Shown: positions 1-9,554 of the stretch, in pieces
Numbering within the stretch: position 1 is the stretch's first letter
How the letters are laid out: every line of letters begins with the position of its first letter
NCBI RefSeq assembly: GCF_001008165.2
Contig: NZ_CP011452.2
Location: 2,294,001-2,358,000, forward strand
Direction: 5' to 3'
DNA from: Croceibacterium atlanticum
GTDB lineage: Bacteria > Pseudomonadota > Alphaproteobacteria > Sphingomonadales > Sphingomonadaceae
DNA length: 64,000 nucleotides
The notes under the pieces: generated by a model
Database searches by the model: none
What the model was told of the DNA's origin: nothing
Seen by the model: the letters and a program-made list of their open reading frames with translations, nothing else
Program-made: the position numbers and the translations under genes

Positions 1-1
1 C

Positions 2-1944
2 GAATTGCGGCTGATCTTTCCGGGCCCGGACGGCGAAGCGCAGGCCTATGAGCGTGAACTGGATCTGGATTCGGCGATTGCCACGGTTCGCTACACCAGG
101 AACGGCATCGAATATCGGCGGGAAATCCTTGCCTCCACAGCCGACGACATCCTGGCGATAAGACTGTCGGCGCGGCCCCGTTCGGCGTGGATGTGGAACT
201 GGCCAGCCAGCAGGCCGAAGCCCATGTCACGGCAGATGGGCCGTTCCTCAATCTGACCGGGCGAAACACCGCCCGCGCCGGTATAGAAGGCGCCCTGCGC
301 CTCGCCGGGCGGGTTCTGGTCGAAAGCGACGGCGCGGTTGCACCAGCAGGCACCCGGCTGCGTGTCGCGGACGCACGGAACATCACCATTCTGCTGGCCA
401 TGGCGACGAGTTATCGCGGGTTTGGCAATACCGATGGCGATCCCGTGGCACTTGCCGAGGCGGCAGTGCGCCGCGCGGCGCGGAAAGGTTATGACAAGCT
501 ACGCGAAGATGCGATCGCCGCCCACCGCGAACTGTTCCGCAGGGTATCGCTCGATCTCGGGCAGACTCCGGCGGCCGGATTGCCCACTGACGAGCGAATC
601 GCGGCTGACGACCTGCGCGCCGACCCGGCGCTGGCAAAGCTGTATTTCGATTATGGCCGCTACCTGCTGATCACCTCGTCACGGCCCGGTTCCCAGCCTG
701 CAAATCTGCAGGGCATCTGGAACGCCGAAAACGAACCGCCGTGGCAATCCAAATACACGGTCAACATCAATACCCAGATGAATTACTGGCCCGCCGAAAC
801 CACTGCCTTGCCGGAATGCACCGAACCGCTGATCCGCATGGTTCGCGAACTGGCCATCACCGGAGAAAGCACGGCGCGCAGCATGTATGGCGCGCGCGGC
901 TGGGTCTGCCATCACAATACCGATCTATGGCGCGCCACTGCCCCGATAGATGGGGCGCAATGGGGGATGTGGCCCACGGGCGGAGCATGGCTGTGCACGC
1001 ATTTGTGGGACCATTATGATTACAGCCGCGACCGGGATTATCTTGCGGGCATATATTCGGTCATGCGCGGCGCGGCGCTGTTCTTTATCGACACGCTGCA
1101 GACCGATCCGGAAACCGGATATCTCGTCACCAACCCGTCAATCTCGCCGGAAAACCGCCACCCCGAAGGCGCCGCCATCTGTGCCGGGCCATCCATGGAC
1201 CAGCAAATATTGCGGGACTTGCTGGAACAGACGGCGAAAGCAGCGGAAATCCTGCAGATCGACGCCGGTTTTGCGGCAGAATTGCGGGATGTGCGAAGTC
1301 GCCTTGCGCCTGACAGGATCGGCAGTCAGGGGCAATTGCAGGAATGGCGCCAGGACTGGGATGGCAATGCCCTCGAACCCGACCATCGCCATGTTTCCCA
1401 CCTTTATGGCCTGTTTCCATCCTCGCAGATCAATCCCGACACCACTCCGGCGCTCGCCATGGCGGCACGCCGTTCGCTGGAGCTGCGCGGCGATGAATCC
1501 ACCGGATGGGCCACGGCATGGCGGATCAATCTGCGCGCGCGATTACGTGAAGGCGATCGCGCCCATGATGTTCTGGGCTTCCTGCTTGGCCCCGGCCGGA
1601 CCTATCCCAACATGTTCGATGCGCATCCTCCATTCCAGATCGATGGCAATTTCGGCGGAACACGCGCCATTGCAGAAATGCTGATGCAGAGCCGGGAGGA
1701 TCAGATCCTCTTCCTGCCTGCTCTGCCTTCCTCTTGGCGAAATGGCTCCGTCACCGGGCTACGGGCCCGTGGCGGCTGCCGGGTCGATCTTCATTGGCGG
1801 GACGGCCTGATCGCACAGGCCGTTCTGAATGCCGATGCGGAGGGAAGGTGGCAGGTGGGCCGCCCCGCTCGCCTGCTGGAAGTCTCCCTGGCCAAAGGGC
1901 AATCATTCCGGTTCAGCGAAGCGGATTTGCCGGCAGCCCGTTAG
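2..1944 (+). pseudogene. GH95 family alpha-L-fucosidase-like glycoside hydrolase, 5' truncated by the window and frameshifted
   Basis: GH95 enzymes remove alpha-1,2-linked L-fucose (or L-galactose) from plant glycans such as xyloglucan. The reading frame enters from the left edge (frame of position 2) with a typical GH95 N-terminal domain ending in DDILAIRLSA near 172. Homology then continues in the -1 frame (VDVELAS from 187) to the stop at 1944. The match to the family changes frame between about 165 and 190, around a CCCC run at 176-179, as expected for one missing base. Catalytic-region motifs are intact: NINTQMNYW (about 763-790), SPEN (about 1144-1156, general acid Glu) and QIDGNFGG (about 1637-1660, Asp). 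The frame-1 part alone is 585 codons; GH95 proteins are normally about 750-800. It is either a pseudogene or carries a sequencing error. It is convergent with the gntR gene that follows. Confidence 0.85.
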
Positions 1945-1980
1945 CTGCGCCGCCCCGGACGCAGCGGATTAGAATTACGT

Positions 1981-2784
1981 TCAATCGGCGTCGATCGCTT
2001 CCGCATCGGTGGCGGGTTCGCCACGCGCCAGCGCCACATTCGTATCTTCCAGCGCAAGTTCCACGAGAACCCGCATCGCATCGGCGGCTTCATCGGGATC
2101 GCCTTCGGCAATCGCATCGAGAACCCTTGCATGATCGGGGATCGGATCGCGCGGCAATTGGCGCCTGCGCTGTTTGAAATGTGTCGTCAGGGACACTGCG
2201 GCGCCAATCGATGCGCTGATCGCGATCAGGGCATCATTTTTCGTGGCACGCAGCAGAGCATCGTGAAAATCCCGGTCGGCCGCGCGGCCTTCCGCAGTGG
2301 TGAGCGAATTGCGGCGCATCGACGTCAACGCATCGCGCATCTGTTTCAGATCCGCCTGGCTTCGGCGCTGCGCGGCGAAGGCCGCCGCCGCCGGTTCGAT
2401 CACCAACCGCAATTCGAAGAGGCTTTTTACAAGGCGCGCATCCGGAGTGCCAGCAAAGGCCCAGGACAGCACTTCCGGATCAAGCAGATTCCATCTTTCA
2501 CGCGGGAGGACCTTCGTCCCGGTCTTCGGGCGGCTTTCGACCAGCCCCTTTGCGGCGAGCACCTGCATTGCCTCGCGATAGGCACCGCGCGACACCTCCA
2601 GCTCTTCGGCTGCCACCACCTCTCCCGGCAGGATGTCTCCCGGCGCATATTCGCCGGTCAGGATGGCCGTGCCCAGCTTGTTGGCAACAGCACCCCGAAG
2701 CCGCCTGCCGGGGCCGCGCACACGGGCAGATCGCCGTGCCGGCTTGGTGGGGCTGCTATCGTCTTGCCGTTCATCATCGCTCAT
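1981..2784 (-). CDS. GntR family transcriptional regulator, FadR/FCD subfamily
   Basis: This is a DNA-binding regulator of the type that controls uronate and sugar-acid catabolism (UxuR, ExuR, LldR relatives). An N-terminal winged helix (LRGAVANKLGTAILTGEYAPGD, then EVSRGAYREAMQVLAAKGLV) is followed by a C-terminal all-helical FCD ligand-binding domain with the D-R-D-F-H-D-ALL metal-binding segment and a later His in DHARVL. The ATG at 2784 is chosen; the only in-frame extension begins with TTG and has no ribosome binding site. It lies 88 bp downstream of the halogenase-like gene on the same strand, so it may be the last gene of the receptor operon. The effector is unknown. Given the GH67 gene in this locus, a uronate or aldobiouronate inducer is a reasonable guess but unproven. 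Confidence 0.85.
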   Translation of the reverse strand: MSDDERQDDSSPTKPARRSARVRGPGRRLRGAVANKLGTAILTGEYAPGDILPGEVVAAEELEVSRGAYREAMQVLAAKGLVESRPKTGTKVLPRERWNLLDPEVLSWAFAGTPDARLVKSLFELRLVIEPAAAAFAAQRRSQADLKQMRDALTSMRRNSLTTAEGRAADRDFHDALLRATKNDALIAISASIGAAVSLTTHFKQRRRQLPRDPIPDHARVLDAIAEGDPDEAADAMRVLVELALEDTNVALARGEPATDAEAIDAD

Positions 2785-2872
2785 GGGGCGGGTGAACGCC
2801 AATGCCGGGGACAAGTCAACCGGCGGGCTTCGCGCAAGCGCGCCCCCAGAATCAATCTGAGGTCCAGGATTC

Positions 2873-4411
2873 CTACACCGGCATCATTGCGTGTTCGGTG
2901 ATCTTGTCGAGAAGATCGCGGTGCGGTGGAAGCCCATCCATCAATCGCGCCGTATGGGCCCGGTTTTCGCGCAGTGCGCGCTGCGCCAGTTCCCGTTCGG
3001 CATCATGGGCGCCACGCGGCAACGCCGTGCGATAGCCCATGCCATAGAGCACATATTGATAGCTGGCGGCCGGAAAGACCTCTTCCGCACGGTCGAATTC
3101 GTCATGCAGCCACGGCGCCTGATATTTCCAGAGCTCCATCAGGCCGCGGAGCCTGTCCGGGATCGTTTCCGGCCGCGTATTGTCCCGCCAGAAGTCGGTA
3201 TCCGTCCGCTTCGTGAGGGAATAATGCAATTTCAGGAAATCGATAATCCGGCCCCAGCGATATGCCGTCGTGTCATTATATCGACGGGCGATGACATCCA
3301 TCACCGCCCGGTTGGGGGGAAGCTGTTCGGCTATCATCTTGGCTGACAATTCTATCAGCACGATTGCCGATGCTTCCAGCGGTTCGAGGAAACCGGCGGA
3401 CAGACCGACTGCGACCACGTTTCCTTTCCAGAAGGTTTCGCGGTGGCCCGACCGGATCGGGATGCGGCGCACTGTAAGATCATCTGCGGCCGGACCGATA
3501 TAGGCGCGCAATTCGCGCTCGGCTTCATCCGCATCGATATGCGCGCTGGAAAAGACATGGCCCACACCCCGGCGCGTAGGCAGGCCGATATCCCAGATCC
3601 AGCCCGCCGATTGGGCGGTGGAAATGGTGTGGCTTGCCACCGGATCGGCCGGATCCTGATACGGAACCTGCACCGCAAGCGCCGTGTCGCAGAAGAGGAC
3701 ATCGCTGCATTCGCGGAAGGGCACCTGCATCGCGCCGCCGATCAACAGCGCCCTGAAACCCGTGCAATCGACGAAAAGATCGCCGGAAATGGAAGGCCCC
3801 TGTTCGGTTTTCAGCCTTGTCACATCTCCGTTCGGGCCTGTCTCGATCTCCGTCACATCGGCAAGGACGTGCCGCACGCCCAGCTTTTCACAGCAATGGC
3901 GCCGGAGAAAGTCGGAGAATTTTCCGGCATCGAGATGATATGCGTAATTCGCCACACTCTCAAATTCGGGCGTGGCGATGGTCTTCGGCGCCAGGCCCCG
4001 ATCGCACAGCCTGCCTTGCGGGGTAACCGCGTCACAGAAACTGTCTTCGCCATCTTCAAGCCAGTGCGGCACCAGATTCAGGCGTGCGAAGCCCTGGGGA
4101 AGCATGAGCGGATGATAATATCCCTCATCCGCTTCGCCCGTAGTCCATCGGTTGAACCGCGCGCCCTGCTTGAAGGCGGCATCGCATTCGCGGAAAAATT
4201 CGGTTTCCGACACGCCCATCTTGCGCAGCGTGGTTCGCAGTGTCGGCCAGGTGCCCTCCCCCACGCCGATGGTCGGGACATTGGGGGATTCGACCAGGGT
4301 CACGGAAAAGCCATGCGGCCTGCGGCCCTGATGTCTGGACGCGATCACGCCGGCAGTCAGCCAACCGGCGGTTCCGCCCCCGACAATTACGATGTTCTCG
4401 ACTTTGTCCAT
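2873..4411 (-). CDS. Flavin-dependent tryptophan halogenase-like protein
   Basis: This 512-residue protein belongs to the PrnA/BrvH-type FAD-dependent halogenase family. It has the dinucleotide-binding GGGTAGW at 11-17, the conserved Lys81 in DAAFK (aligned by eye with PrnA Lys79, which binds hypohalous acid), a GWIWDIGLP segment at 270-278 corresponding to the GWxWxIP signature but with an extra residue before the Pro, and EPLEAS at 343-348 matching the EPLEST active-site segment. The family chlorinates or brominates tryptophan or indoles using FADH2 and O2. Copies next to TonB-dependent receptors are common in sphingomonads and Caulobacter, and their substrates are not established. It lies 65 bp downstream of the receptor on the same strand, so co-transcription is likely. 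No signal peptide is seen, so it should be cytoplasmic. Confidence 0.88.
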   Translation of the reverse strand: MDKVENIVIVGGGTAGWLTAGVIASRHQGRRPHGFSVTLVESPNVPTIGVGEGTWPTLRTTLRKMGVSETEFFRECDAAFKQGARFNRWTTGEADEGYYHPLMLPQGFARLNLVPHWLEDGEDSFCDAVTPQGRLCDRGLAPKTIATPEFESVANYAYHLDAGKFSDFLRRHCCEKLGVRHVLADVTEIETGPNGDVTRLKTEQGPSISGDLFVDCTGFRALLIGGAMQVPFRECSDVLFCDTALAVQVPYQDPADPVASHTISTAQSAGWIWDIGLPTRRGVGHVFSSAHIDADEAERELRAYIGPAADDLTVRRIPIRSGHRETFWKGNVVAVGLSAGFLEPLEASAIVLIELSAKMIAEQLPPNRAVMDVIARRYNDTTAYRWGRIIDFLKLHYSLTKRTDTDFWRDNTRPETIPDRLRGLMELWKYQAPWLHDEFDRAEEVFPAASYQYVLYGMGYRTALPRGAHDAERELAQRALRENRAHTARLMDGLPPHRDLLDKITEHAMMPV

Positions 4412-4476
4412 CCGGTCATATGGTCCGGAAAATTGGCGGGGCGCAATTGATATGCGCCCCGCACCAGGAGGGAGAC

Positions 4477-7416
4477 TTAATAGCGATACCTGACGCCCAG
4501 CGTGTAACGCCGACCGTAATCGAACACGTCGAGCAGCTGGTTGGAATAACGCCCATGCGTGCTCTGCTGGTTGCCGTTGACGTTCAGCACCTCACCGAAA
4601 ACGCTGAAGTTCTCGTTGATGTCGTAACTGCTGCTGATGTCGATCTGGAAACTCTCGTCCACGAAGGTCGGCTCCGCACCGAACGCACCCGTGTTCTGGT
4701 TCTGCCCGAACTGCAGCAGATATTCGTCACGCCAGTTAAGCGCGGCCCGGATCTGGAAGCCGTTCTTGTCATAGAAGCCAACGAAATTGGCCGAATTCGC
4801 CAGGCCAGTGACGGCGAACCCCGTCTGCGAGATGTCCTGTTCGTCATAGGGACGGTTGGTTTCCACGAATGTGGCATTGGCCTGGAAGCCGAAGCCGGTA
4901 TCGCCGAAGACATGCTGCAGGGCCAGTTCGACGCCCCGCACCGTTGCATCGGGACCATTCACTTGCTGCGTCACCGCGAAGACCGCCGGCTGGCCCGTGG
5001 TCGGATCGATCACGCCGTTAATGGTCTGGTTGGTAACACCGCCAACGATGAAGTTGGACACGTTCTTGAGGAAGGCATTGACCGAAAGATAGGAGTTGGG
5101 CTGATAATACCATTCCGCCGCCAGATCGAAATTGTCGGCGATATAGGGTTTCAGGCTCGGATTGCCGCCCGCAGCGCTCAGCGCGCCGATGCGTTGCCCC
5201 GTTGGCACATTGAGCTGCGGATACAGCAGGTTGAGCGTGGGCCGGGTGATAGTGCGCGACGCGCTGAAGCGGACCTGGAATTCAGGCGTGATTTCCAGCC
5301 GTGTATCCAGGCTCGGCAACAGGTAATTATAGCTGGACGTCGCCGTCAGAGGCTGCGGAGCCGACAGAACCACGGTCAGCAATGTGGGATCGGCCGTGCT
5401 GGTCAGGATTTCCAGCGGGACCGTGCCGTTGCCGTTGGCGGTAATGCTGGAATGCTCGTTGCGAAGTCCGGCATTGAAGAAGAACGGCATGCCCGCAATT
5501 TCCGAATTGAAACTGGTGCGCAGGAACAGCGACCAGGTCTTTTCGGTAATATCCCGGATGCTGCCGCCATCCAGCGCCTGGTCGAATGTCCCGGTGAAGT
5601 TGGAACCGCAGCATCCGTAATTATATCCGGGAATGTTCTGCGCCTGCGGATCGCCCAGGCTGGACAGATAATCCTGATAGGCAACCGGGCTGAACACGAA
5701 AAGCGAAGGCGGCAAGGCACCGTCGAAGCCGGGAATGAAATTGTCGAGGCTTATGCTTCCTTCGTAAAGGGAGGCTGGAAGCGGCGCTATGCCCGTGGTG
5801 CGACCGGACGGGTCGCCGTAACCGGCATATGCCTGCCAGAAATTGTTCACGAAGGTGGAATAGTTCGCGAAGTCGAACCGGTCTTCGTAATACTGACCAC
5901 CGAACTGGACCTTCAGATCGTCCTGTTCCCACTGGCCCGATGCGCGAACCTGCCATAGCTCGTCCGTATTACGCTGGGTCTGGTTCACGGTGACATGCGA
6001 ACCGATCAGGGCAGTATTCGCCCAGTCCGCAGCCACTCCGGCAGGGCCGAAATTGGCCATTGACGGGAAAGCGCCGCTGCTGTCGCCGTTGACGATGAAT
6101 TGCAGGTTCGTACCTAGGGCACCGCCATAGCCGACATCGGCATTCAGGCTGCCGACCACGTCACCGGGGTTGAGCTTGCTCTTCGCATAGGCACCATCCA
6201 CCTCGAAGCTCAGATTGTCGCTTGCTTCGAACTGGATGTTGAGGCCGGTCTGGTTGGTTTCGAGGATCTGCTTGTTCAGTGCGGAAGTGAAGTCGGTGGG
6301 TGATCCGGCCTGGGTGAAGTTCACCGCGGTTCCGTTCTCATCCAGTTCGACATTGCGCAGATCCGTCTGGTTGAACCACACGCCGAATGCGTAATTTTCG
6401 GAGGTCACGTTCTGGCGCGAATAATTATTGTCCAGCGTGATCATGGTGCCGTAGCTGGGCTGCCACTGCAGCGCCAGGCGGGCGTCGATACGTTCGTCAT
6501 TAACGCGCTGCTGTTCTGCACCATATTGCTGCGGGAACCAGCCGGGGATCGTGCGCTGGTCGGAAGCGGGCACCGCCGGATCGGTTGTCGCGCCGGTCGG
6601 GGCGCAACTTGTCGCTGCGCTGCCGGTCAGCTGGCACGGGGCGAAATTGCCGCCCGGCCAGCCGCTGACATAGACGCGGTTACTGTCGGTATCGCGGCGC
6701 GTGTAGATGAAATCGGCCAGCACACCGAAAGTATCGTTCCAGGTATTGCTGATCAGGATGCCGCCCGTCGGCACGATATCCCCGGAACGATCCTGGATGG
6801 AACCGGACGCGGTTACCGCCGCCCGGAAGCCGGGATTGTCAAAAGGTTTCGGGAACTGGATGTTGACCGTGGCGCCGATCGAATCGGATGAAAGCGAAAC
6901 GTCCGGAGTCTTGAGGACGCTCAGCTGGCCGATGAAATCCACGCCGACAGTGCTGAAATCGATCTGCCGCCCGCCCGTTGCGGTGGAGATGCGGCGGCCG
7001 TCGTAAAGCGTCGTATTGAAGTCACCCCCGAAACCGCGAACGGTGATGCCCGTGGCCTCACCCCGCGCGCCGTTTCGCTGGATCGAAACGCCCGGCAACC
7101 TCTGCAAAGAAGCGGCCACGTTCGAATCCGGGAACTTGCCGATGTCTTCGGACGAAATGACGTCGATCACCCCGGCCGCATTGCGCTTTTCGTCGAGATT
7201 GCGCTGCAACGAACCGCGCAGGCCCGTTACGATGATCTGGTTTTCCTGGACATTGGTACCGGAAACAGAAGACCGTACCTCTTCTTCTTCCTCTGCCTCC
7301 TGAGCAAAAGCGGGCGTCATGCACGCCAGGGCAATTGCGCCTGTCGCGCAGCCCCGAAGGAGAATGTTACCGCTACCAATTTTGCAGAAACGAAAAACTG
7401 AATCCGTCGGTTTCAT
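4477..7416 (-). CDS. TonB-dependent receptor (TonB-Xanth-Caul / TIGR01782 type)
   Basis: This 979-residue outer-membrane receptor probably imports oligosaccharides released from hemicellulose. It has a signal peptide ending near ALACMTPAFAQ (about residue 38), an acidic linker, a TonB-box-like segment (QENQIIVTG), and a plug domain with DVISSEDIGKFPDSNVAASL and PGVSIQRNGARGE motifs typical of carbohydrate TonB receptors. A long beta-barrel follows, ending in the aromatic residue expected for outer-membrane insertion (GVRYRY). The start at 7416 is preceded on the minus strand by GAGGGGATAACCTGAAA, a good ribosome binding site. The halogenase-like gene follows on the same strand, and SapC and a cupin-like gene lie divergently. 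The substrate is inferred from the surrounding xylan genes. Confidence 0.95.
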   Translation of the reverse strand: MKPTDSVFRFCKIGSGNILLRGCATGAIALACMTPAFAQEAEEEEEVRSSVSGTNVQENQIIVTGLRGSLQRNLDEKRNAAGVIDVISSEDIGKFPDSNVAASLQRLPGVSIQRNGARGEATGITVRGFGGDFNTTLYDGRRISTATGGRQIDFSTVGVDFIGQLSVLKTPDVSLSSDSIGATVNIQFPKPFDNPGFRAAVTASGSIQDRSGDIVPTGGILISNTWNDTFGVLADFIYTRRDTDSNRVYVSGWPGGNFAPCQLTGSAATSCAPTGATTDPAVPASDQRTIPGWFPQQYGAEQQRVNDERIDARLALQWQPSYGTMITLDNNYSRQNVTSENYAFGVWFNQTDLRNVELDENGTAVNFTQAGSPTDFTSALNKQILETNQTGLNIQFEASDNLSFEVDGAYAKSKLNPGDVVGSLNADVGYGGALGTNLQFIVNGDSSGAFPSMANFGPAGVAADWANTALIGSHVTVNQTQRNTDELWQVRASGQWEQDDLKVQFGGQYYEDRFDFANYSTFVNNFWQAYAGYGDPSGRTTGIAPLPASLYEGSISLDNFIPGFDGALPPSLFVFSPVAYQDYLSSLGDPQAQNIPGYNYGCCGSNFTGTFDQALDGGSIRDITEKTWSLFLRTSFNSEIAGMPFFFNAGLRNEHSSITANGNGTVPLEILTSTADPTLLTVVLSAPQPLTATSSYNYLLPSLDTRLEITPEFQVRFSASRTITRPTLNLLYPQLNVPTGQRIGALSAAGGNPSLKPYIADNFDLAAEWYYQPNSYLSVNAFLKNVSNFIVGGVTNQTINGVIDPTTGQPAVFAVTQQVNGPDATVRGVELALQHVFGDTGFGFQANATFVETNRPYDEQDISQTGFAVTGLANSANFVGFYDKNGFQIRAALNWRDEYLLQFGQNQNTGAFGAEPTFVDESFQIDISSSYDINENFSVFGEVLNVNGNQQSTHGRYSNQLLDVFDYGRRYTLGVRYRY

Positions 7417-7512
7417 TTTCAGGTTATCCCCTCATCGTCGCTCTACGGCGTTTCGAATTTTTAAGCCTTGCCGCCTTGCCAGAGGCGGATGAACAGCTCG
7501 GCTCCCACGTTT

Positions 7513-7526
7513 ATGTAGCGCTATCC
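7513..7526. promoter_or_regulatory. Degenerate AGCGCT operator in the TonB receptor/SapC divergent promoter region
   Basis: ATGTAGCGCTATCC shares the AGCGCT core and the right half TATC with the TGATAGCGCTAYCA palindrome found elsewhere in the locus, but the left half and the last base differ. It lies in the 226-bp divergent interval between the receptor gene (start 7416) and sapC (start 7643). It may be a weak operator for the LacI-family regulator. Confidence 0.4.
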
Positions 7527-7642
7527 ATATTCTACTCCTACAAAAATGCAAACTTTTGTCAGAGTTATTTTTGATGCTAGGCGCATTTTCAGTCCGCCAG
7601 CAAGAGCGATCCGGCAGAAATGAGCGGCAGGAGAGAACAAAA

Positions 7643-8326
7643 ATGGCAGATCTGACATATCTCGATTCCCGCAGCCATTCGGATCTCAGGCTGGACTTGG
7701 CCAATGCCGCAAACCGGCATTTCGTTCAGGTCGTTGCCGAAGAAATGCCGGTCGCCGCCAATGAATACCCGATCTTTTTCACCAAGAACCCTCAGACCGG
7801 GTCATTTTATGCAGGCGTAGTCATGGGGCTGGAAGCCGGCACCAATCTTTATGCCGCGAATGGCGAGCTGCCCGGTTATCGCCCGGCCGATCTGGTGAGA
7901 CAGGGCTTCTTCCTGTCGGACGGCCAGATCGCGATAGATCCGGAAAGTCCGGCCTTCATTCCGGACGGCAAGCCCATTTTCGACGAAAGGGGCGAAGCAA
8001 CCCCGGTCCTGCAGGCCGTGCAGCGGGCAATGCACATGCTGGAAAAGGGGCTGCCTGAAACAGACGCGATTCTCGCCCGATTCGTGGAACACCGGCTGCT
8101 GGAGCCGATCGATATTTCACTCGATTTCGATGATGGTTCGCGGCTCCGGCTGGATGGTCTTTATTCGACCAGCCTCGATGCCTTGCATTCCCTGCCCGAT
8201 GCAGTGGCGCTCGAACTGTTCCGGAATGGCGATCTGCAAATTGCCTATATCCAGGCCGCTTCGATCAATCATATCCGGAGATTGGCGAAGATCCGCAATG
8301 ACCGGCTTCTTGCCGCAACCTCATGA
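7643..8326 (+). CDS. SapC family protein
   Basis: This 227-residue protein is of the SapC family, named after an S-layer-associated Campylobacter protein but of unknown biochemical function. Family hallmarks visible here are EYPIFFTKNPQTG near the N-terminus, FFLSDGQIAIDPES in the middle and a C-terminal LYSTSLDALHSLPD segment. The ATG at 7643 is preceded by GCAGGAGAGAACAAAA, a clear ribosome binding site, so the longer open frame upstream is not used. It overlaps the next gene by ATGA, implying translational coupling. In sphingomonads this gene usually accompanies a TonB-dependent receptor, a tryptophan-halogenase-like gene and a cupin-like gene, exactly as here, so the four probably work on one process. 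Confidence 0.88.
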   Translation: MADLTYLDSRSHSDLRLDLANAANRHFVQVVAEEMPVAANEYPIFFTKNPQTGSFYAGVVMGLEAGTNLYAANGELPGYRPADLVRQGFFLSDGQIAIDPESPAFIPDGKPIFDERGEATPVLQAVQRAMHMLEKGLPETDAILARFVEHRLLEPIDISLDFDDGSRLRLDGLYSTSLDALHSLPDAVALELFRNGDLQIAYIQAASINHIRRLAKIRNDRLLAATS

Positions 8327-9330
8327 CGCGGGAAATCGCGCAGGCTCACCCGCATCAGTTCGCGAATGAAGCCGCTTTCCGCAAGGAAATCATGGAGCCT
8401 TGCAAGCCGGTGCTATTGAAAGGCGCGGCGCGCGATTGGCCGCTTTTGCAACGGGGCGGACCGTCCATCCGCGACCAGCTGCGCCAATTCGACGCCGGGC
8501 GGGAGGCCGAGATATTCATCGGCCGCCCTGAAATCTCCCGGCGATATTACTACGATGAAGATTTCGCCGGCTTCAATTTCGAGCGGGAAAGCGTCACCTT
8601 TGCCGAAGGGCTGGACCGGATCCTGGCAAGCGCTGGGCAGGCTGGCGCGGATACACTCTACATGGGCTCACTACCCTCGGAACGATATTTGCCGGGCGTG
8701 GAAGAACTGACCCGCCTGCCGTTTCTGCCCTCATCGCTGCGCCCGCGCTTCTGGATTGGCCATGCGTCCAGCGTGGCCTGCCATTATGATACGCAGGACA
8801 ATGTTGCCTGTGTCGCATTGGGGCGCCGACGGTTCACGCTTTTTCCACCTGAAGCGATTGGCGATCTCTATGTCGGCCCGATAGATTTCACCATGGCCGG
8901 CCAACCCGTCGGGCTGGCAGTGGACAGTGAACCCGGCGATCCCCGATTCGCACGGTTCGAGGCGATTCGGGACATGGCGCATATCGCCGAACTCGAAGCG
9001 GGCGATGCGATCTACATACCCAAATTATGGTGGCACAAGGTTGAAGCGCTCGATCCGCTCAACGTGCTGGTGAATTTCTGGTGGGACGGTTTTTCCGCCG
9101 GGCCGGACCAGCCCTTTGCCGCCATGATGCTGGCGCTCATCACGATAGCGGAAAGGCCTGCCGCGGAGCGCGCGGCCTGGCGCGCCTGGTTCGATCACTA
9201 TGTTTTTCGGCCCGATAGCCATCCCCTCTCCTTCCTCCCCCCTGAAAAGCACGGAATTCTGGGTCCGCTCGAAGAAGGAAATTACCAGCGCATCCGCATG
9301 ATGGTGATGCGGATGCTGAGAGGCGGCTGA
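8323..9330 (+). CDS. Cupin-like (JmjC-type) Fe(II)/2-oxoglutarate oxygenase domain protein
   Basis: This 335-residue protein belongs to the cupin-like/JmjC family found beside TonB receptors (Pass1-related). The metal-binding facial triad is visible: His and Asp in CHYDTQDN (about 8779-8802) and a distal His in PKLWWHKVEAL (about 9019-9051). The basic GRRRFTLFPP segment following the HxD motif is typical of the subgroup. Related enzymes hydroxylate protein side chains; the target here is unknown. The start overlaps the sapC stop as ATGA. The 224-bp interval that follows to the esterase gene carries no recognised AGCGCT operator. Confidence 0.85.
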   Translation: MTREIAQAHPHQFANEAAFRKEIMEPCKPVLLKGAARDWPLLQRGGPSIRDQLRQFDAGREAEIFIGRPEISRRYYYDEDFAGFNFERESVTFAEGLDRILASAGQAGADTLYMGSLPSERYLPGVEELTRLPFLPSSLRPRFWIGHASSVACHYDTQDNVACVALGRRRFTLFPPEAIGDLYVGPIDFTMAGQPVGLAVDSEPGDPRFARFEAIRDMAHIAELEAGDAIYIPKLWWHKVEALDPLNVLVNFWWDGFSAGPDQPFAAMMLALITIAERPAAERAAWRAWFDHYVFRPDSHPLSFLPPEKHGILGPLEEGNYQRIRMMVMRMLRGG

Positions 9331-9554
9331 CACGGGACTTCGCAGAAAATTCTACCCCGACAAATAAGGCGCACAAATCCACCCGCCTCAAAAAAAAGCA
9401 GCATTTACCTCCCGCCTTTCCGCCTCTTTTCTAACAACTTCCCTCTTGCCACTTTTTTATTTGTAGGATTAATTGGTCGTCATCCTGGATCGCTGGCTCT
9501 TTTGATCGCGCGGTCTGAACTCAAAAAGAACAAGCGAAGAGGGGATGAGAGATA

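Noticed and set aside
150-200. Programmed -1 frameshift in GH95
   Set aside because: No X-XXY-YYZ heptamer or downstream pseudoknot candidate was seen near the CCCC run; a simple indel is more likely.
4240-5958. Long plus-strand open frame antisense to the TonB receptor
   Set aside because: It is a GC-driven shadow of the receptor gene, with no ribosome binding site or recognisable domain.
9331-9554. Possible AGCGCT operator before the esterase operon
   Set aside because: The 224-bp interval was read on both strands and no AGCGCT core with palindromic flanks was found.
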